The translations under genes and the position numbers were made by a program. A stretch of DNA of 12,723 bases from Gemmatimonadota bacterium (GTDB taxonomy: Bacteria; Gemmatimonadota; Gemmatimonadetes; Longimicrobiales; Longimicrobiaceae). The stretch is taken from contig JAFAYN010000618.1 in assembly GCA_019240375.1 (NCBI GenBank), forward strand, positions 1 through 12,723, read 5' to 3'. Shown piece after piece: positions 1-6,723 of this stretch; within the stretch, counting starts at the first letter, position 1, and each line of letters begins with the position of its first letter. The notes beneath the pieces were generated by a model. The model was not told the origin of the DNA, ran no database searches, and was given only the letters and a program-made list of their open reading frames with translations.

Positions 1-1685
1 TCCTCGTCCCGCACCTCCGCCACCTCGTCCACCTCCGGGAGGTAGACCTCGAAGGTGGTGCCCCGGCCCGGCTCGCTCTGCACCCGGACGAAGCCGCCGC
101 TCTGCCGCACGATCCCGTACACGGTGGACAGCCCCAGCCCGGTCCCCTTGCCGGGCTCCTTGGTGGTGAAGAAGGGCTCGAAGATGTGCGCCTGCGTCTC
201 GGGGTCCATCCCTTCGCCGGTATCGCCCACCGAGAACCGGACGTACCGCCCCGGCTCCACCGCGAAGCGCGGCGCCTCGGCCGGCGACAGGACGACGTTG
301 TCGGTGGCGATGGTGAGCCGGCCGCCGCGCGGCATAGCGTCGCGCGCGTTCACCGCGAAGTTCACCAGCACCTGCTCGATCTGCCCCGGGTCGGCGCGGA
401 CCCGCCCCAGGTCGGGCGTGAAGGTGGTCCGCACCTCCACGTCCTCCCCCAGCAGGCGCCGCAGGAGCCGGTCGGTGGCGGCGAAGACGGTGTTCAGGTC
501 GAGCACGTCGGGGTGGAGGAGCTGCTTGCGGCTGAAGGCGAGGAGCTGCCGGGTCAGCTCCGCCGCCCGCTGCCCGCCCTGCTGGATCTCCTCCAGCTCC
601 AGGCGCATGATCTCGGCGGCCGGGTCGGAGGGGAGGTCCATCAGCAGCATCTGGGCGTTCCCCAGGATCACCGTCAGCAGGTTGTTGAAGTCGTGGGCGA
701 TCCCCCCGGCCAGCCGCCCCACCGCCTCCATCTTCTGTGCCTGCAGGAGCTGCCCGCGGCTCTGCTCCAGCGCCTCCTCTGCGGCCTTCTGCTCGGTGAT
801 GTTCTCCACCATCCCGATGGCCAGCTGCGACTCGTGTCCCTCGCTGCGCAGGAGGGACACGGAGAGCCGTCCGCAGACGACCGACCCGTCGCGGTGGAAG
901 TAGCGCTTTTCCATCTGGTAGTCGCGGCGCTCCCCCGCCACCAGCTCGCCGAACAGCTCCCAGTCCGCGGCGAGGTCGTCCGGGTGGGTGATCCAGCTGA
1001 ACATCACCCCCTTCAGCTCCTCCGCGGTGTAGCCGAGCATCTCCTGCAGGGCGCGGTTGCTGCGCACCAGGCGGCCGCTGTCGTCCACCAGCGCGATCCC
1101 GATGGCGGCCTCGTCGAACACGGCCCGGAACTGCGCCTCGCGCGCCTGGAGGGCCGCCTCGGCCTCGTCGCGCTCCGTGGCGTAGCGGCGCCACTCGATC
1201 TCGGAGATCACCGAGGCGGCCAGGTCGGTGAGCACCTGAACCTCCTCGTCGGTCCACTCGCGGGGCCGCGTATCGATCGCGCAGAAGGAGCCGATGACGT
1301 GTCCCTCCGCGGTGCGCAGCGGGACCCCGGCGTACGCGACCGCGCCCATCTCCAGCACCGCCAGGTTCTCGCGGTGGACGGGGTGCTCCCGGGCGTCGCC
1401 CAGGATCAGCGGCTCCCCGGTGACCACCAGGTGCTTGCAGAAGGAGTGGGAGAAGGGGAGATGCCGCTCGGAGGCCGCCGGCTCCGGGAGCCCGACGCAG
1501 CTCTTCACGAACTGCCGGTCCCGCCCTATCAGGGTGACCATGGCGACCGGGGTGTTCAGCAGGCGGCTCGCCAGCCGGCTGAGCCGGTCGAAGATGTCTT
1601 CGGGCAGCGTGTCCAGCAGCCGGGTCCGCGCCAGGGCGGCGAGCCGGGCGCGGTCCTGGATCGCGATGGAAACTTCGTCGTGCAT
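1..1685 (-). CDS. GAF-PAS sensor histidine kinase, 3' end cut by the window edge
   Basis: The reading frame starts at the ATG complementary to 1683-1685 and stays open to base 1, giving 561 complete codons without a stop. The product has an N-terminal GAF domain (about residues 22-165), a PAS domain (about 183-298; it ends with GMVENITEQKAAEEAL, a typical PAS C-terminus), then a HisKA dimerisation helix with phospho-acceptor His331 in GGIAHDFNNLLTV. An HATPase domain follows: N-box NFAVNARDAM (442-451), G1 box GDTGEGMD (487-494), GKGTGLGLS (512-520) and GRGTTFEVYLP (540-550). There is no signal peptide or membrane segment, so it is probably a cytoplasmic sensor. The acidic tail after 550 is where this kinase type often continues into a C-terminal receiver; that part lies outside the window, so a hybrid kinase is only inferred. 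No upstream in-frame start or strong ribosome binding site was seen. It lies 116 bases downstream of the carrier gene on the same strand; its signal is unknown. Confidence 0.93.
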   Translation of the reverse strand, partial: MHDEVSIAIQDRARLAALARTRLLDTLPEDIFDRLSRLASRLLNTPVAMVTLIGRDRQFVKSCVGLPEPAASERHLPFSHSFCKHLVVTGEPLILGDAREHPVHRENLAVLEMGAVAYAGVPLRTAEGHVIGSFCAIDTRPREWTDEEVQVLTDLAASVISEIEWRRYATERDEAEAALQAREAQFRAVFDEAAIGIALVDDSGRLVRSNRALQEMLGYTAEELKGVMFSWITHPDDLAADWELFGELVAGERRDYQMEKRYFHRDGSVVCGRLSVSLLRSEGHESQLAIGMVENITEQKAAEEALEQSRGQLLQAQKMEAVGRLAGGIAHDFNNLLTVILGNAQMLLMDLPSDPAAEIMRLELEEIQQGGQRAAELTRQLLAFSRKQLLHPDVLDLNTVFAATDRLLRRLLGEDVEVRTTFTPDLGRVRADPGQIEQVLVNFAVNARDAMPRGGRLTIATDNVVLSPAEAPRFAVEPGRYVRFSVGDTGEGMDPETQAHIFEPFFTTKEPGKGTGLGLSTVYGIVRQSGGFVRVQSEPGRGTTFEVYLPEVDEVAEVRDE

Positions 1686-1801
1686 ACGAGCAGCGGGTGT
1701 ACGGGTCCGGTCCTGTGCCGTCCGGGTGGCGCGAACATGAATATCGGCACGGCGCGTGGATCAGGCTATCCTGGGGCGGGTGCCTCGTCGCGGTATTCCC
1801 C
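1686..1801 (-). other. Spacer between the carrier stop and the kinase start
   Basis: These 116 bases separate two minus-strand genes. I see no convincing terminator hairpin with a T tract, no clear -35/-10 pair and no strong Shine-Dalgarno sequence before the kinase ATG. The kinase could be read from its own promoter here or by read-through from the carrier gene; the sequence does not decide. Confidence 0.5.
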
Positions 1802-3145
1802 TCAGCGCAGTCCCGTCACGATCCCCACGATCACCGCCACGGCCCCCAGCCCCAGCAGCCCCGCGAAGAGCGGGAGCACGAAGCGCAGCCACCGGTCGTA
1901 GCGCACCCCCGCCGCGATCAGGATCGCCATCAGCGCCCCGTTGGTGGGGGCGACCAGCTCCGTCAGCCCCGCCCCGTACTGGTAGGCGAGCACCGTCACC
2001 TGCCGCGACAGCCCCAGCAGGTCCGAAACCGGGACCAGCACCGGCATGGTGAGCACCGCCTGCCCGCTGACGCTGGGGACGGGGAAGTGGATCAGGATGT
2101 GCGCCGCCATCATCCCCAGCGCGGAGAGCGCCACCGGGAGCCCGGCGATGGGGGTGACCACCCCGTGCACGATGGTGTCCACGATCCGCCCCTGCTGCAG
2201 CACCACGTAGATGGCCCGCGCGAAGCCGATCAGGAGCCCGGCGAAGGCCAGGTCGCGGAAGCCGTCCACGTACGCCTCCACCGTCCCCCCCACGCGCAAT
2301 CCCCCCACCAGCCCGGCGACGACGCCCATGGCGAAGAAGAGCGCCCCCATCTCGTCGAAGCCCCACTCCAGCTTCAGGCTCCCGTACACGTACAGCGCGA
2401 AGGTCCCCAGCACCAGCAGGAGGACCACGGCGTCGCGCGCCCCGCTCCCCTCCACCGCGCCCGCCGCGGCCGCTTCCGGTGCCACGCGGGTGCGGACCGC
2501 GTAGCGCATGGTGACCCAGATCCAGACGGCCAGCGCCAGCACCAGGAACGCCACCCGGAAGGGGGCGCCGGACAGGAGGGGGAGCTGGGCCAGCTTCTGC
2601 GCGATCCCCACCTGGAAGGGGTTGATGGGGCTGAACGCCGACCCCACCGCGGCGGCCCCCAGGCTCATGGCCACCGCCACCAGCGGATCGAACCCCATGC
2701 GCCGGGTGAGGATCAGGAGCGCGGGGATCAGCCCGATGAATTCTTCCTGCATGTTGATCATGACGCCGCCGAGCGCCGACAGGATGCTGACCGCGGGGAT
2801 CACCACCAGGGTGCGCCCCTGCAGCCCCGCCACCAGCCGGTCCACGCCGCGCCGCAGCACCCCCGTGCGGTCCACCACCACGAACGAGGCCCCCACCAGA
2901 AAGACCACGAACACCACGTCCGCCGCGTCCTCCAGCCCCTTGGGGATGGAGATCAGCGCCCGGAAGGGGCTCACCGGGGCGGCCGGGACGGCGTGGAAGG
3001 TCCCCGGGATCACCACGCTGCGCCCCGTGGCCGGGTCGTCGCGCCGCTGGAACTCGCCAGCGGGGAGGACCCACGAGAGCGCCGCCGCCAGGAAGATGAA
3101 GCCCAGCAGCAGGGTGAGCGGGTGCGGAAAGCGGATCTTCGCCAT
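1802..3145 (-). CDS. yfcC: YfcC-family (DcuC-type) inner-membrane carrier
   Basis: This encodes a 447-residue, very hydrophobic protein with roughly ten or more predicted membrane spans (for example residues 10-28, 76-93, 112-130, 196-213, 237-254, 266-283, 421-443). Family signatures are SWVLPAGEF near the N-terminus, PKGLEDAADVVFVVFLVG (68-85), SAFSPINPFQVGIAQ (169-183), PVPSVSGQAVLTMPVLVP (355-372) and GAGLTELVAPTNGALMAI (391-408). These match the YfcC/C4-dicarboxylate anaerobic carrier superfamily, and the length is normal for it. Family members are thought to move small organic anions or peptides across the inner membrane; the substrate cannot be read from sequence. The start ATG (complement of 3143-3145) places the first helix right after a short basic, polar N-terminus (MAKIRFPHP). 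No strong ribosome binding site precedes it. It is divergent from the plus-strand genes and has no evident functional link to the chemosensory operon. Confidence 0.9.
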   Translation of the reverse strand: MAKIRFPHPLTLLLGFIFLAAALSWVLPAGEFQRRDDPATGRSVVIPGTFHAVPAAPVSPFRALISIPKGLEDAADVVFVVFLVGASFVVVDRTGVLRRGVDRLVAGLQGRTLVVIPAVSILSALGGVMINMQEEFIGLIPALLILTRRMGFDPLVAVAMSLGAAAVGSAFSPINPFQVGIAQKLAQLPLLSGAPFRVAFLVLALAVWIWVTMRYAVRTRVAPEAAAAGAVEGSGARDAVVLLLVLGTFALYVYGSLKLEWGFDEMGALFFAMGVVAGLVGGLRVGGTVEAYVDGFRDLAFAGLLIGFARAIYVVLQQGRIVDTIVHGVVTPIAGLPVALSALGMMAAHILIHFPVPSVSGQAVLTMPVLVPVSDLLGLSRQVTVLAYQYGAGLTELVAPTNGALMAILIAAGVRYDRWLRFVLPLFAGLLGLGAVAVIVGIVTGLR

Positions 3146-3422
3146 GGGACGCGGGCGCGGGGAGGTGAGGGACGGGTCGGAAGGGCAAGATCTCGGGCAC
3201 CCCGCCCCGGCACAAGGGCGACCGCGGACCGCGCACACCTTGCCCGGCGCCGCACTGTTTGCGCGGAGCACGGGCGGGGGACGCCGCGCCGGGTCCTTCA
3301 GTGGGCGCGTATGTGCTTGCGGGAAGGCATCTTGCGGGATGGAGGCGTCGCGGCGGGACGTGGCGTCGAACCTGCGTCGCGAGGATGACCCTTCCCGCCG
3401 TGAACCCACCCCGGAGGAACGT
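3146..3422. promoter_or_regulatory. Divergent intergenic region, probably carrying promoters for both directions
   Basis: This 277-base gap lies between the start codons of the minus-strand carrier and the plus-strand HD-GYP-like gene, so both promoters would be expected here. No consensus -35/-10 pair stands out in this GC-rich DNA. A short direct repeat, CTTGCGGGA, occurs at 3316-3324 and 3331-3339, a 15-base period that could be half-sites of an operator, but this is weak. An in-frame ATG at 3339 could extend the plus-strand gene by 28 residues. Confidence 0.4.
3413..3417 (+). promoter_or_regulatory. Ribosome binding site GGAGG that fixes the HD-GYP-like gene start
   Basis: GGAGG ends five bases before the ATG at 3423. 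This is good spacing and favours 3423 over the in-frame upstream ATG at 3339, which has only a weak purine stretch before it. Confidence 0.7.
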
Positions 3423-4073
3423 ATGCGCTGGCTGCAGCGGCTGATCCCCCGCCGTCCCCCGGGGGAGCGGGCGGGCCCGAGAATTCCCCATCCGCTCACC
3501 CCCCGCGGCGACGACGCGCAGACCGACCTGGCGGCCGCGCTCACCTTCGCGCTGTACGGGATCGAGCCCCGCCTGCACGTGGGGCCGCACTGCGCGCGCG
3601 TGGCCCGGCTCGTCGCGCGGCTGGCGCGGGACGCCGGGGTGCAGGGGGCGGACTTCCGCTCGCTGGTCCGCGCTGCGCAGCTGCACGAGGTGGGGATGGT
3701 CGCGGTGCCGGTGGAACTGCTGGAGAACCCCGCCCCGCTCCCCCCGGAGCAGCTGGCCCGCGTCCGCGCCCAGGCGTGGATCGGGGCGGAGATCGTCCGC
3801 AAGACCGAGGACGACCTGACCGCCTGGCTGATCCGGCACCAGTACACCGACTACCGGGAGCTGCTCGACCGCTTCCCCGCGAGCCGCCGCGAGCTCCTCC
3901 TGGCCGGGCTCTTCCGCGTGGCCGACGTGACCGACGCGCTCACCGTGCCGCGCCCGTACCAGAAGAGCCTCCCCGAAGAGCGCCGCCGCGACGTGCTCTT
4001 TTCCGGGGCCGGCACCCGCTTCCACCCTGACGCCGTGGACACCCTGCTCCAGCTCCGCTCCGGCTGGAGCTGA
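3423..4073 (+). CDS. Degenerate HD-GYP-like domain protein
   Basis: This is a 216-residue soluble protein. Residues about 50-212 follow the HD-GYP phosphodiesterase fold order: HCARVARLVARLARDAG (56-72), the LHEVGMVAVP block (87-96) where the family has LHDIGKIGIP, VELLENPAPLPPEQ (97-110), RVADVTDALTVPRPY (165-179; the family has VADVFDALTSxRPY), and FHPDAVDTLLQL at the end. HD-GYP enzymes hydrolyse cyclic di-GMP using a metal centre. Here the HD pair is His88-Glu89, the ligand His in the HPxxG block is lost (AWIGAEI, 118-124), and HHExxDGxGYP is replaced by RHQYTDYRE (138-146). Catalysis is therefore unlikely; a binding or regulatory role is inferred. There is no receiver or sensor domain. 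It lies 151 bases upstream of cheA on the same strand, with a hairpin between, so it may be a separate transcript. Confidence 0.8.
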   Translation: MRWLQRLIPRRPPGERAGPRIPHPLTPRGDDAQTDLAAALTFALYGIEPRLHVGPHCARVARLVARLARDAGVQGADFRSLVRAAQLHEVGMVAVPVELLENPAPLPPEQLARVRAQAWIGAEIVRKTEDDLTAWLIRHQYTDYRELLDRFPASRRELLLAGLFRVADVTDALTVPRPYQKSLPEERRRDVLFSGAGTRFHPDAVDTLLQLRSGWS

Positions 4074-4103
4074 GCCCTTTTCGCTCCACGATTTTCGCGC
4101 CTC

Positions 4104-4138
4104 CGACCCCGGCGCCTCCCCGAGAGGCGCCGGGGTCG
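4104..4138 (+). terminator. Strong GC hairpin between the HD-GYP-like gene and cheA
   Basis: A perfect 15-base-pair inverted repeat has arms at 4104-4118 and 4124-4138 around a five-base loop. It begins 31 bases after the stop of the HD-GYP-like gene. The stem is strong enough to stop or pause RNA polymerase, but no T tract follows on either strand, so it is not a textbook intrinsic terminator. It could also protect the 3' end of the upstream message or act as an attenuator before cheA. Confidence 0.5.
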
Positions 4139-4214
4139 CGCGCTTCCGGGGTCGTGGCCCCTGAAATGCCGGGGAACCAGCGTACTCCGCCGTCCCGCCG
4201 CGCCATCCGACCCT

Positions 4215-4221
4215 GGAGGAG
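4215..4221 (+). promoter_or_regulatory. Ribosome binding site GGAGGAG preceding a CTG start of cheA
   Basis: GGAGGAG ends three bases before the CTG at 4225 (the GGAGG core is five bases away). No ATG, GTG or TTG lies in frame between the upstream stop TGA at 4162 and the internal ATG at 4399. This site is therefore the main evidence for starting cheA at CTG 4225. Confidence 0.65.
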
Positions 4222-4224
4222 CCG

Positions 4225-5928
4225 CTGTCCGACCCGTTCGACCTGTCCGAGCTGCTGGGCGACTTCCGCGACGAGGCCCGCGAGCCGATCGCGGGGCTGG
4301 ACGCCTTCCTCGCCGCCCGCGAGCGCGGGGAGGACGTCCCGGAGGAGGCGCGCTCCGCTCTCCTGCGGGGGCTGCACACCCTCAAGGGGAACGCGGGGAT
4401 GCTGGGGCTGCGGGCCATCCAGGACTTCGTGCACTCGGTGGAGGGGGTGCTCAAGCGCGCGGGCGGCGACCTCCCCGCCGGGGTGCTGGCCCAGCTCTTC
4501 GAGGGGGCGGCGGCGCTGCGCCGGGCGGTGGACCGGGCGGGGACCCCGGAGCAGGAGGCCGCCTTCGCCGCGCTGGTCCCGGTGCGCGCGGAGGCCGCGC
4601 CTCCCGCCGCCCCCGCGCCCGCCGCAGCGGAGCCGGTCGCCTCGCCGGAGCTTGCGCCCGTGGGGGAGCCGGGAGTGGACGAGGAGGAGCCCGCCGGGTC
4701 CGCGTCCGCCGGGGCGGTGCGCGCCGACGACCTGCGCGAGGACGTGCTCCGCGTCCCTTTCCGCAAGCTGGACGTCCTGCTGGACCAGATCGGCGAGCTG
4801 GCGCAGGAGGTGACCGTGCTGCAGGAGTGGGCGGCGGCCAACCGCCCCGCGCTGGACGCCGTGGGGGTGCGGCGCGGGCTGCTGGAGCGGATCGAGGCGC
4901 TGGGCGCCGCGGCCGAGGGGGCGGCGCGCACCGCCACCGACCTCCGCCTGGTCCCGGTGCGGCGGGTGCTGGGGCGCTTCCCGGTGCTGGCGCGCGACCT
5001 GGCGCGGGAGCAGGGGAAGCGGCTGCGCATCGAACTGGAGGGGGAGGCTACGCAGCTCGACAAGTCCACCGCCGACGCCCTGGCCGAGCCGCTCCTGCAC
5101 CTGGTCCGCAACGCGGTGGACCACGGGATCGAGACCCCGGAGGAGCGCGAGCGCGCCGGGAAGCCGCCCGAGGCGACGCTGGTCTTCCGGGCGGCGCAGG
5201 AGGGGGATCGGGTGCGGATCGAGGTGGAGGACGACGGGCGTGGGCTGGACGTGGCCGCCGTCGCCGAGCGCGCCCGCGAGCAGGGGCTGCTGGCGCCGGG
5301 GACGGAGCTTTCCCCCGACGAAGCGGCGGAACTGATCTTCCGGCCCGGTTTTTCCACCCGGCGCGTGGCGAGCTCCGTGTCGGGGCGGGGGATCGGGCTG
5401 GACGCGGTGCGCGAGGCGGTGGTCCGGCTGCGCGGGAGCCTGGTGGTGGAGGAGGGCGAGGAGGGGAGCGGGACGCGCTTCGTCCTCCGTCTCCCTCTGA
5501 CCGTGGCGCGCATCCCGGCGCTCTTCTTCGAGGCCGGTGGCGAGCGGCTGGCGATCCCCTCCGCCGACGTGGAAGAGACGGTGCGTGCGGGCCCCGTCGA
5601 GCGGGTGGGCGCGGCCGAGGTGGTCCGCGTCCGCGACGAGGTGCTCCCCCTGGCGCGCCCGGCCCGGCTGCTGGGATGGGACGAGGGGGGAGCGCCGCGC
5701 TTCCTGGTGGTGGTGCGGAGCGGGGCGCGCGCCGTGGCGGTGGCCGCCGACCGGCTCCTGGACCAGCGCCCGGCCACGGTGCGCGCCCTCCCCGCCGCGC
5801 TGGGGAGCCCGGCCGGGGTGTCGGGGGCGACGGTGGCGCCGGACGGGCGGGTGGTGCTCCTGCTGGACCCGGCGGGGATCGTGGAGCTGAACGTGGACCT
5901 GTATCGCGGAGGAGCCGGTGGCGAGTGA
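4225..5928 (+). CDS. cheA: CheA chemotaxis histidine kinase lacking a P2 domain
   Basis: CheA autophosphorylates on a histidine under control of the receptor-CheW array and passes phosphate to CheY and CheB. From CTG 4225 the protein is 567 residues: P1/HPt (about 5-105, phospho-His51 in LLRGLHTLKGNAGMLGL), an Ala/Pro/Glu-rich linker (about 117-165) where P2 would sit, P3 dimerisation helices (about 170-237), P4 ATPase (RLVPVRRVLGRFPVLARDLA 241-260; N-box HLVRNAVDHGIE 292-303; G1 VEDDGRGLD 334-342; VSGRGIGLDAVR 385-396; GSGTRFVLRLPLT 414-426), and a P5 CheW-like domain to the end. All catalytic boxes are intact. The usual length is about 650, and the shortfall matches the missing P2. Starting at the internal ATG 4399 would delete His51, so the CTG start is preferred. 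It is the first gene of the operon and overlaps the next by 11 bases. Confidence 0.95.
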   Translation: MSDPFDLSELLGDFRDEAREPIAGLDAFLAARERGEDVPEEARSALLRGLHTLKGNAGMLGLRAIQDFVHSVEGVLKRAGGDLPAGVLAQLFEGAAALRRAVDRAGTPEQEAAFAALVPVRAEAAPPAAPAPAAAEPVASPELAPVGEPGVDEEEPAGSASAGAVRADDLREDVLRVPFRKLDVLLDQIGELAQEVTVLQEWAAANRPALDAVGVRRGLLERIEALGAAAEGAARTATDLRLVPVRRVLGRFPVLARDLAREQGKRLRIELEGEATQLDKSTADALAEPLLHLVRNAVDHGIETPEERERAGKPPEATLVFRAAQEGDRVRIEVEDDGRGLDVAAVAERAREQGLLAPGTELSPDEAAELIFRPGFSTRRVASSVSGRGIGLDAVREAVVRLRGSLVVEEGEEGSGTRFVLRLPLTVARIPALFFEAGGERLAIPSADVEETVRAGPVERVGAAEVVRVRDEVLPLARPARLLGWDEGGAPRFLVVVRSGARAVAVAADRLLDQRPATVRALPAALGSPAGVSGATVAPDGRVVLLLDPAGIVELNVDLYRGGAGGE

Positions 5929-6301
5929 GCGAAGGCGGATCCTGGTGGTGGAGGACAGCCCGATGATGTGCCGCATGTACCGGCTGGTCCTGGGCGCGGG
6001 GAACGACCTCCTGTTCGCCGTCAACGGCGCCGAAGGGCTGGACCTGGCCGCCCAGGAGCCCGACGTGGACCTGATGATCGTGGACATCAACATGCCGCAG
6101 GTGGACGGGCTGGAGTTCGTGCGGCGGCTGCGCGGGGAGCTGGGGATGACGGACGTGCCGGTGCTGATGTGCTCCACCGAATCGGCGGGGTCGGACCGGG
6201 AGGCCGCCCGCGTCGCCGGGGCCACCGGCTTCCTCCCCAAGCCCTGGCAGCCGCAGCAGCTCCTGGACGCGGTGCGCGAGCAGCTGGAGGCCGCGGCGTG
6301 A
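5918..6301 (+). CDS. cheY: Single-domain CheY-like response regulator
   Basis: The 127-residue product is a receiver domain and nothing else. The acidic pair is Glu12-Asp13 ([10 protein letters not shown]), the phospho-acceptor Asp56 ([11 protein letters not shown]), the switch hydroxyl Ser86 or Thr87 (PVLMCSTES), and the conserved lysine Lys108 (FLPKPW). It should take phosphate from CheA His51 and carry the signal to an unknown target. The start is GTG at 5918, with GGAGGAG just upstream (5907-5913). This start lies inside cheA, giving an 11-base overlap, and the gene's stop overlaps the cheW start by four bases (GTGA). With no flagellar gene in view its target need not be a flagellar motor. 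It could equally be a phosphate sink for the second receiver at the operon end. Confidence 0.92.
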   Translation: MASERRRILVVEDSPMMCRMYRLVLGAGNDLLFAVNGAEGLDLAAQEPDVDLMIVDINMPQVDGLEFVRRLRGELGMTDVPVLMCSTESAGSDREAARVAGATGFLPKPWQPQQLLDAVREQLEAAA

Positions 6302-6723
6302 CGGCGGTGGCCGTCCGCCTGGGCGACGCCGAGTACGGGCTCCCCATGGAGCGTGTCCGCGAGGTGCTGCGCCCCCCGCCGGTGACGCGCACCCCCTTTC
6401 CGCCCCCCGACGTGCTGGGGGTGATCCACCTGCGCGGCGCCCTGCTGGCGGTGCTCGACCTGGGGACCCGCCTGCGCGGGCGCCCCTCGGCGGCGCCGGG
6501 GCGGATGGTGGTGGTGTCGTCGGGCGCCGGACGGGAGCGGCTGGCGCTGCGGGTGGACCGCGTCACCGGGGTGGTGGAGACCGACGACCTGCTCTTCCCC
6601 CCGCCCCCCGAGGCGGAGGCCGCCCTCCCCGAAGGGTGGCTGGCGGGTGTGGTGAGCCCCGACTCGGGGCGGCTGGTGACCCTGCTCGACCTCGAAAACG
6701 TACTGGCCGGAGTCCACGCATGA
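6298..6723 (+). CDS. cheW: CheW coupling protein
   Basis: CheW bridges the receptor tips and the CheA P5 domain in the signalling array. The 141-residue product is a single CheW domain: [20 protein letters not shown] (13-32), [15 protein letters not shown] (41-55, the family's GVINLRGxxxPVIDL) and [11 protein letters not shown] (84-94). It is slightly short at the N-terminus compared with the usual 155-170 residues, starting almost at the first beta strand. The start GTG 6298 overlaps the preceding stop (GTGA) and has GGAGG seven bases upstream (6286-6290). An earlier start in this frame would lie deep within the receiver gene and is not supported by homology. The stop overlaps the receptor start (ATGA, 6720-6723). 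Confidence 0.93.
   Translation: MTAVAVRLGDAEYGLPMERVREVLRPPPVTRTPFPPPDVLGVIHLRGALLAVLDLGTRLRGRPSAAPGRMVVVSSGAGRERLALRVDRVTGVVETDDLLFPPPPEAEAALPEGWLAGVVSPDSGRLVTLLDLENVLAGVHA

Noticed and set aside
186..3388. Long plus-strand frames (186-1901 and 1697-3388) opposite the kinase and the carrier
   Set aside because: They have His/Gln/Arg/Pro-rich low-complexity translations with no domain, opposite genes with strong family motifs.
1802..3847. Carrier gene extended upstream to about 3847 on the minus strand
   Set aside because: The extension is Arg/Ser/Pro-rich, overlaps the HD-GYP-like gene antisense, and the family's N-terminus begins at the ATG at 3145.
3339..4073. Longer HD-GYP-like gene starting at ATG 3339
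   Set aside because: The extra 28 residues are charged and unlike the family, and ATG 3423 has a well-placed GGAGG. Not fully excluded.
3423..4073. HDOD domain as an alternative identity for the HD-GYP-like gene
   Set aside because: The order of blocks and the VADVTDALTVPRPY segment fit HD-GYP, not HDOD.
1761..5777. A 1338-codon open frame on the minus strand spanning the carrier, the HD-GYP-like gene and cheA
   Set aside because: It is antisense to cheA and the HD-GYP-like gene and in a different frame from the true carrier gene; its composition is that of a shadow frame.
4399..5928. cheA starting at the first in-frame ATG (4399)
   Set aside because: This would remove His51 and most of the P1 domain, which is clearly encoded upstream, and has no support from a ribosome binding site.
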